From assembly GCA_016199105.1 (NCBI GenBank), contig JACQHI010000258.1:1-7041 (forward strand): 7,041 nucleotides of DNA, written 5' to 3'. Below the pieces are notes generated by a model that had not been told where the DNA came from, searched no databases, and saw only the letters and a list, made by a program, of their open reading frames with translations. Source of the DNA: Lentisphaerota bacterium (GTDB lineage Bacteria; Verrucomicrobiota; Kiritimatiellia; JAAZAB01). The first letter of the stretch is position 1; every line of letters starts with the position of its first letter. Shown piece after piece: positions 4,992 to 7,041 of the stretch. The translations under genes and the position numbers were made by a program.

Positions 4992-5003
4992 TTGAAAGAA
5001 TCC

Positions 5004-7041
5004 ATGAACATCCATGTTTCTCCACGGGGTGACGACAAGGGCCAAGGCACCGCCCGTTCGCCCTTGGCGACTCCGGCTGCCGCCCGGGATCGCGTCCGGG
5101 CATGGCGACAATCCGGCCGGACAACATCCATTTCGGTCATCCTGCATGGAGGCGTTTACCGGCTTTTCGAACCGTTGGAGCTTGGGTCTCAAGATAGCGG
5201 GACGGCGAAGGCGCCCGTCGTGTGGGCCGCCGCGCCGGGCGAAAAACCCGTCATCAGCGGAAGCGTCCGGGTGACCCGCTGGAGCGAATGCCGGGACATT
5301 CCGCCAGGTGTGCGCGCGAAGCGCCTGCTGGAAGCCGACCTGTCGAAAATCGTGAAGCCCGGCAAACCGATTAACTGTGCCTGGCGCGGCGGGAAATGGC
5401 TTCCACGCGCGGCGCTGGAATTCCAGACGCGCGACGAGGGGGACGGCGATCGTGCCCGCTTCGGCTTCCCGCCCGGCCTGCTCGAAGAGGGCGCCAACCA
5501 TTCCGGCGCCGAACTGCACTTGAGCCCCAGCTATGTTTTTGTCGATAATATCCTGCCGATCCGGTCCTTGGATATCCAGGCCGGCAGCGGCGAGACCCTC
5601 TTCCCCGGCACCTATAATCTGAAGTTGAGCGCCCGCGAGAAGGCTTTCTGCGCGTTTGAAAACGTGCCCGAGGGACTGAAATCGCCCGGCGACTGGCTTT
5701 TCCTGCCTGCCGAAGGCCGGCTGTTGCTCGTTCCGTTTCCGGGCGGGAAACAGCCGGCAGTGGAAATTCCGCTCCTGGACGAATTGGTCGTGTGCCGTGG
5801 GGATGTGGAACGGCCGGTTCGGTTTGTGCGTTTCGAGGGCATCGCGTTCACCGGCTGCCGGCGGGCGGACTGGCCGGCGGACCGTCAGGCGGTCCAGCAC
5901 GATTGGGATCTCTACGATTTTCCCAGCGCGCTGCTCCGTCTGCGCCATGTGGAGGATATCGAGGTCCGGAACTGCCTGTTCGAAAGGAGCGGCGGCTCGG
6001 GGGTGCGCGCGGATTTGCGCGCAATCCGCGTGCGCATCCGCCACAACGAAATGCGGCAACTGGGCGGACTGGGTGTCACACTCTGCGGGGACGGGCCCGG
6101 CGGACGGGATGACTGCCGCCACAACGAGGTGTCCGCCAACGAACTCCATCATTGCGGCCTGCTCAAGCGCGACTCCTGCGGCATTCTCGTCAATCAATGC
6201 GGCCACAGCATTATCGCCGACAACTTTATTCACGATCTGCCATATATCGGCATCTGCCTTGTGAGCGGACGGGAAGCCGGTTTCCAGACGGACGCGCCGA
6301 AAGACGCCAGCAACGGCGGCGGCCTGGTCGCCGGGGACTTTTACCAGAAATGTCCGCTGGACCCCATTCACCGTACCGGCTGTTTCACCTGCCGTTTCAA
6401 CACGGTCGAACACAATGAAATCGTCCGTGTCATGGAAGTCCTGGGCGACGGCAACGGCATTTACATCTCGGGCACCGGTCCCGGCAACATCATCCGGCGG
6501 AATTACGTGCATGACATCACCGGGGCGCAGTGCCATTCCGCCATCCGGCTGGACGATATGCAATGGAACACGCTGGTCGCCGAGAACGTCGTCTGGCATT
6601 GCAGCGGCGGCGGGATCACCCTGAAGCATGTCAACGCGATCGAGAACAACATCATTGTGGACTGTCGGCAGTATGGCTCCATCATGGTACGGCGCTCTCC
6701 CGCGTTCGGCGCCGCCGTGCGCCGGAATATCTGCGTGCAATATCCGGATCGGCTCAAGCGTCCGGGGGATGCCCCGCCGTTTTACTCGTCGGGCGGGTTC
6801 GGCGGGAAGCTGGAAGAGCCCGTAATGGACGGCAACCTCTTCTTCTGTCCCGGGACTCCGGGCGTGGCGGAACAATTCCTGACGGCGATGCGGGCGATAG
6901 GGCAGGAGGCGCACAGCGTTGTCGGGGATCCCGGCTTTGCCGATCTCGCCAAGGGCGATTTCCGGCTGTCACCGGATTCGCCGGCCGTCCGCGCGGGTTT
7001 CCATCCGCTGGACCGGTGGGGAACGAGGGGGAGGGCGGGAA
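5004..7041 (+). CDS. Right-handed parallel beta-helix protein, probable polysaccharide-active enzyme; 3' end outside window
   Basis: At least 679 codons, open to the window edge. The N-terminus MNIHVSPRGDDKGQGT with SPLATPAAARDRVR is the 'yVSp.GdD..pGT...P.aTl..Ardavr' opening of secreted parallel beta-helix proteins. Next comes VILHGGVYRLFEPLELGSQDSGTAKAPVVWAAAPGEKPVISG, typical of beta-helix glycoside hydrolase-like proteins; GH141 is the nearest family I can name, tentatively. Residues about 277-620 are repeated short strands with Asn/His/Gly turns (RHNEM, ANELHHC, DNFIHD, HNEIVRV, RNYVHD). The ending GDPGFADLAKGDFRLSPDSPA (from about 641) is the usual C-terminal signature, so only a few residues should be missing. 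No signal peptide precedes this start. The frame is open upstream to an ATG at 4869, but the extra 45 residues are polar and unlike the family. The ribosome-binding site is weak (GAAAGAA). Substrate unknown; the sulfatase at the other end hints at sulfated glycans. Confidence 0.85.
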   Translation, partial: MNIHVSPRGDDKGQGTARSPLATPAAARDRVRAWRQSGRTTSISVILHGGVYRLFEPLELGSQDSGTAKAPVVWAAAPGEKPVISGSVRVTRWSECRDIPPGVRAKRLLEADLSKIVKPGKPINCAWRGGKWLPRAALEFQTRDEGDGDRARFGFPPGLLEEGANHSGAELHLSPSYVFVDNILPIRSLDIQAGSGETLFPGTYNLKLSAREKAFCAFENVPEGLKSPGDWLFLPAEGRLLLVPFPGGKQPAVEIPLLDELVVCRGDVERPVRFVRFEGIAFTGCRRADWPADRQAVQHDWDLYDFPSALLRLRHVEDIEVRNCLFERSGGSGVRADLRAIRVRIRHNEMRQLGGLGVTLCGDGPGGRDDCRHNEVSANELHHCGLLKRDSCGILVNQCGHSIIADNFIHDLPYIGICLVSGREAGFQTDAPKDASNGGGLVAGDFYQKCPLDPIHRTGCFTCRFNTVEHNEIVRVMEVLGDGNGIYISGTGPGNIIRRNYVHDITGAQCHSAIRLDDMQWNTLVAENVVWHCSGGGITLKHVNAIENNIIVDCRQYGSIMVRRSPAFGAAVRRNICVQYPDRLKRPGDAPPFYSSGGFGGKLEEPVMDGNLFFCPGTPGVAEQFLTAMRAIGQEAHSVVGDPGFADLAKGDFRLSPDSPAVRAGFHPLDRWGTRGRAG

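Larger units (their letters stand above)
4595..5003. other. Divergent intergenic region rich in inverted repeats
   Basis: This is 409 bases between the minus-strand signal peptidase operon and the plus-strand beta-helix gene, so it should hold promoters for both. Bases 4638-4786 contain four consecutive inverted repeats, and 4965-4987 contains a terminator-like hairpin (separate entries). Between them, 4818-4849 is an A-rich tract with short direct repeats of AATCCAAA. Small open frames on either strand here have no ribosome-binding sites or family features. I cannot place -35/-10 boxes with confidence. Confidence 0.5.

Noticed and set aside
4797..6914. A 705-codon open frame on the minus strand.
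   Set aside because: It is the mirror of the plus-strand beta-helix gene, whose codon bias keeps the opposite frame open. Its translation has no recognisable domain, and the plus frame carries clear beta-helix motifs from start to end.

Overview
The window looks like a piece of a GC-rich bacterial chromosome from the PVC group (Verrucomicrobiota, Kiritimatiellota or Lentisphaerota most likely). This is inferred from gene content: an S1-type sulfatase and a large parallel beta-helix protein of the carbohydrate-active kind, a toxin-antitoxin pair of a PIN subfamily common in such genomes, and a short remnant resembling Gfo/Idh/MocA dehydrogenases. No rRNA, tRNA, integrase, transposase or CRISPR array is visible, so the taxonomy is a guess.

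Layout. (1) Bases 1-815: the 3' part of a sulfatase gene, plus strand. (2) Bases 816-3614: an accessory block of small genes, all on the plus strand. It holds a PIN-domain toxin (980-1471) overlapping its antitoxin (1458-1637), an attC-like imperfect hairpin covering the antitoxin stop (1603-1684), a DUF4288-like gene starting just after it (1695-2093), a hairpin-rich non-coding tract with a probable dehydrogenase remnant (2094-2629), and an unrecognised two-helix membrane protein with a coiled coil (2630-3499) that is visibly richer in A+T than its surroundings. (3) Bases 3615-4594, minus strand: a two-gene operon of a short type I signal peptidase and a single-pass membrane protein with an NTF2-like outer domain, joined by a GTGA overlap. 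(4) Bases 4595-5003: a divergent intergenic region with several strong inverted repeats. (5) From 5004 to the window end, plus strand: a large right-handed parallel beta-helix protein, probably a polysaccharide-active enzyme. It is open for its whole visible length and lacks only its last few residues.

How it fits together. The sulfatase and beta-helix protein at the two ends suggest a genome equipped to degrade sulfated, branched polysaccharides. The block between them resembles an acquired segment. The TA pair and the DUF4288-like gene are arranged like integron gene cassettes: short ORFs, a folded recombination-site-like element overlapping one stop codon, and the next ORF beginning about 10 bases after a GTTGGCT core-like sequence. 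That reading is the most interesting in the window but remains a hypothesis, because no integrase gene and no second well-formed site are present.
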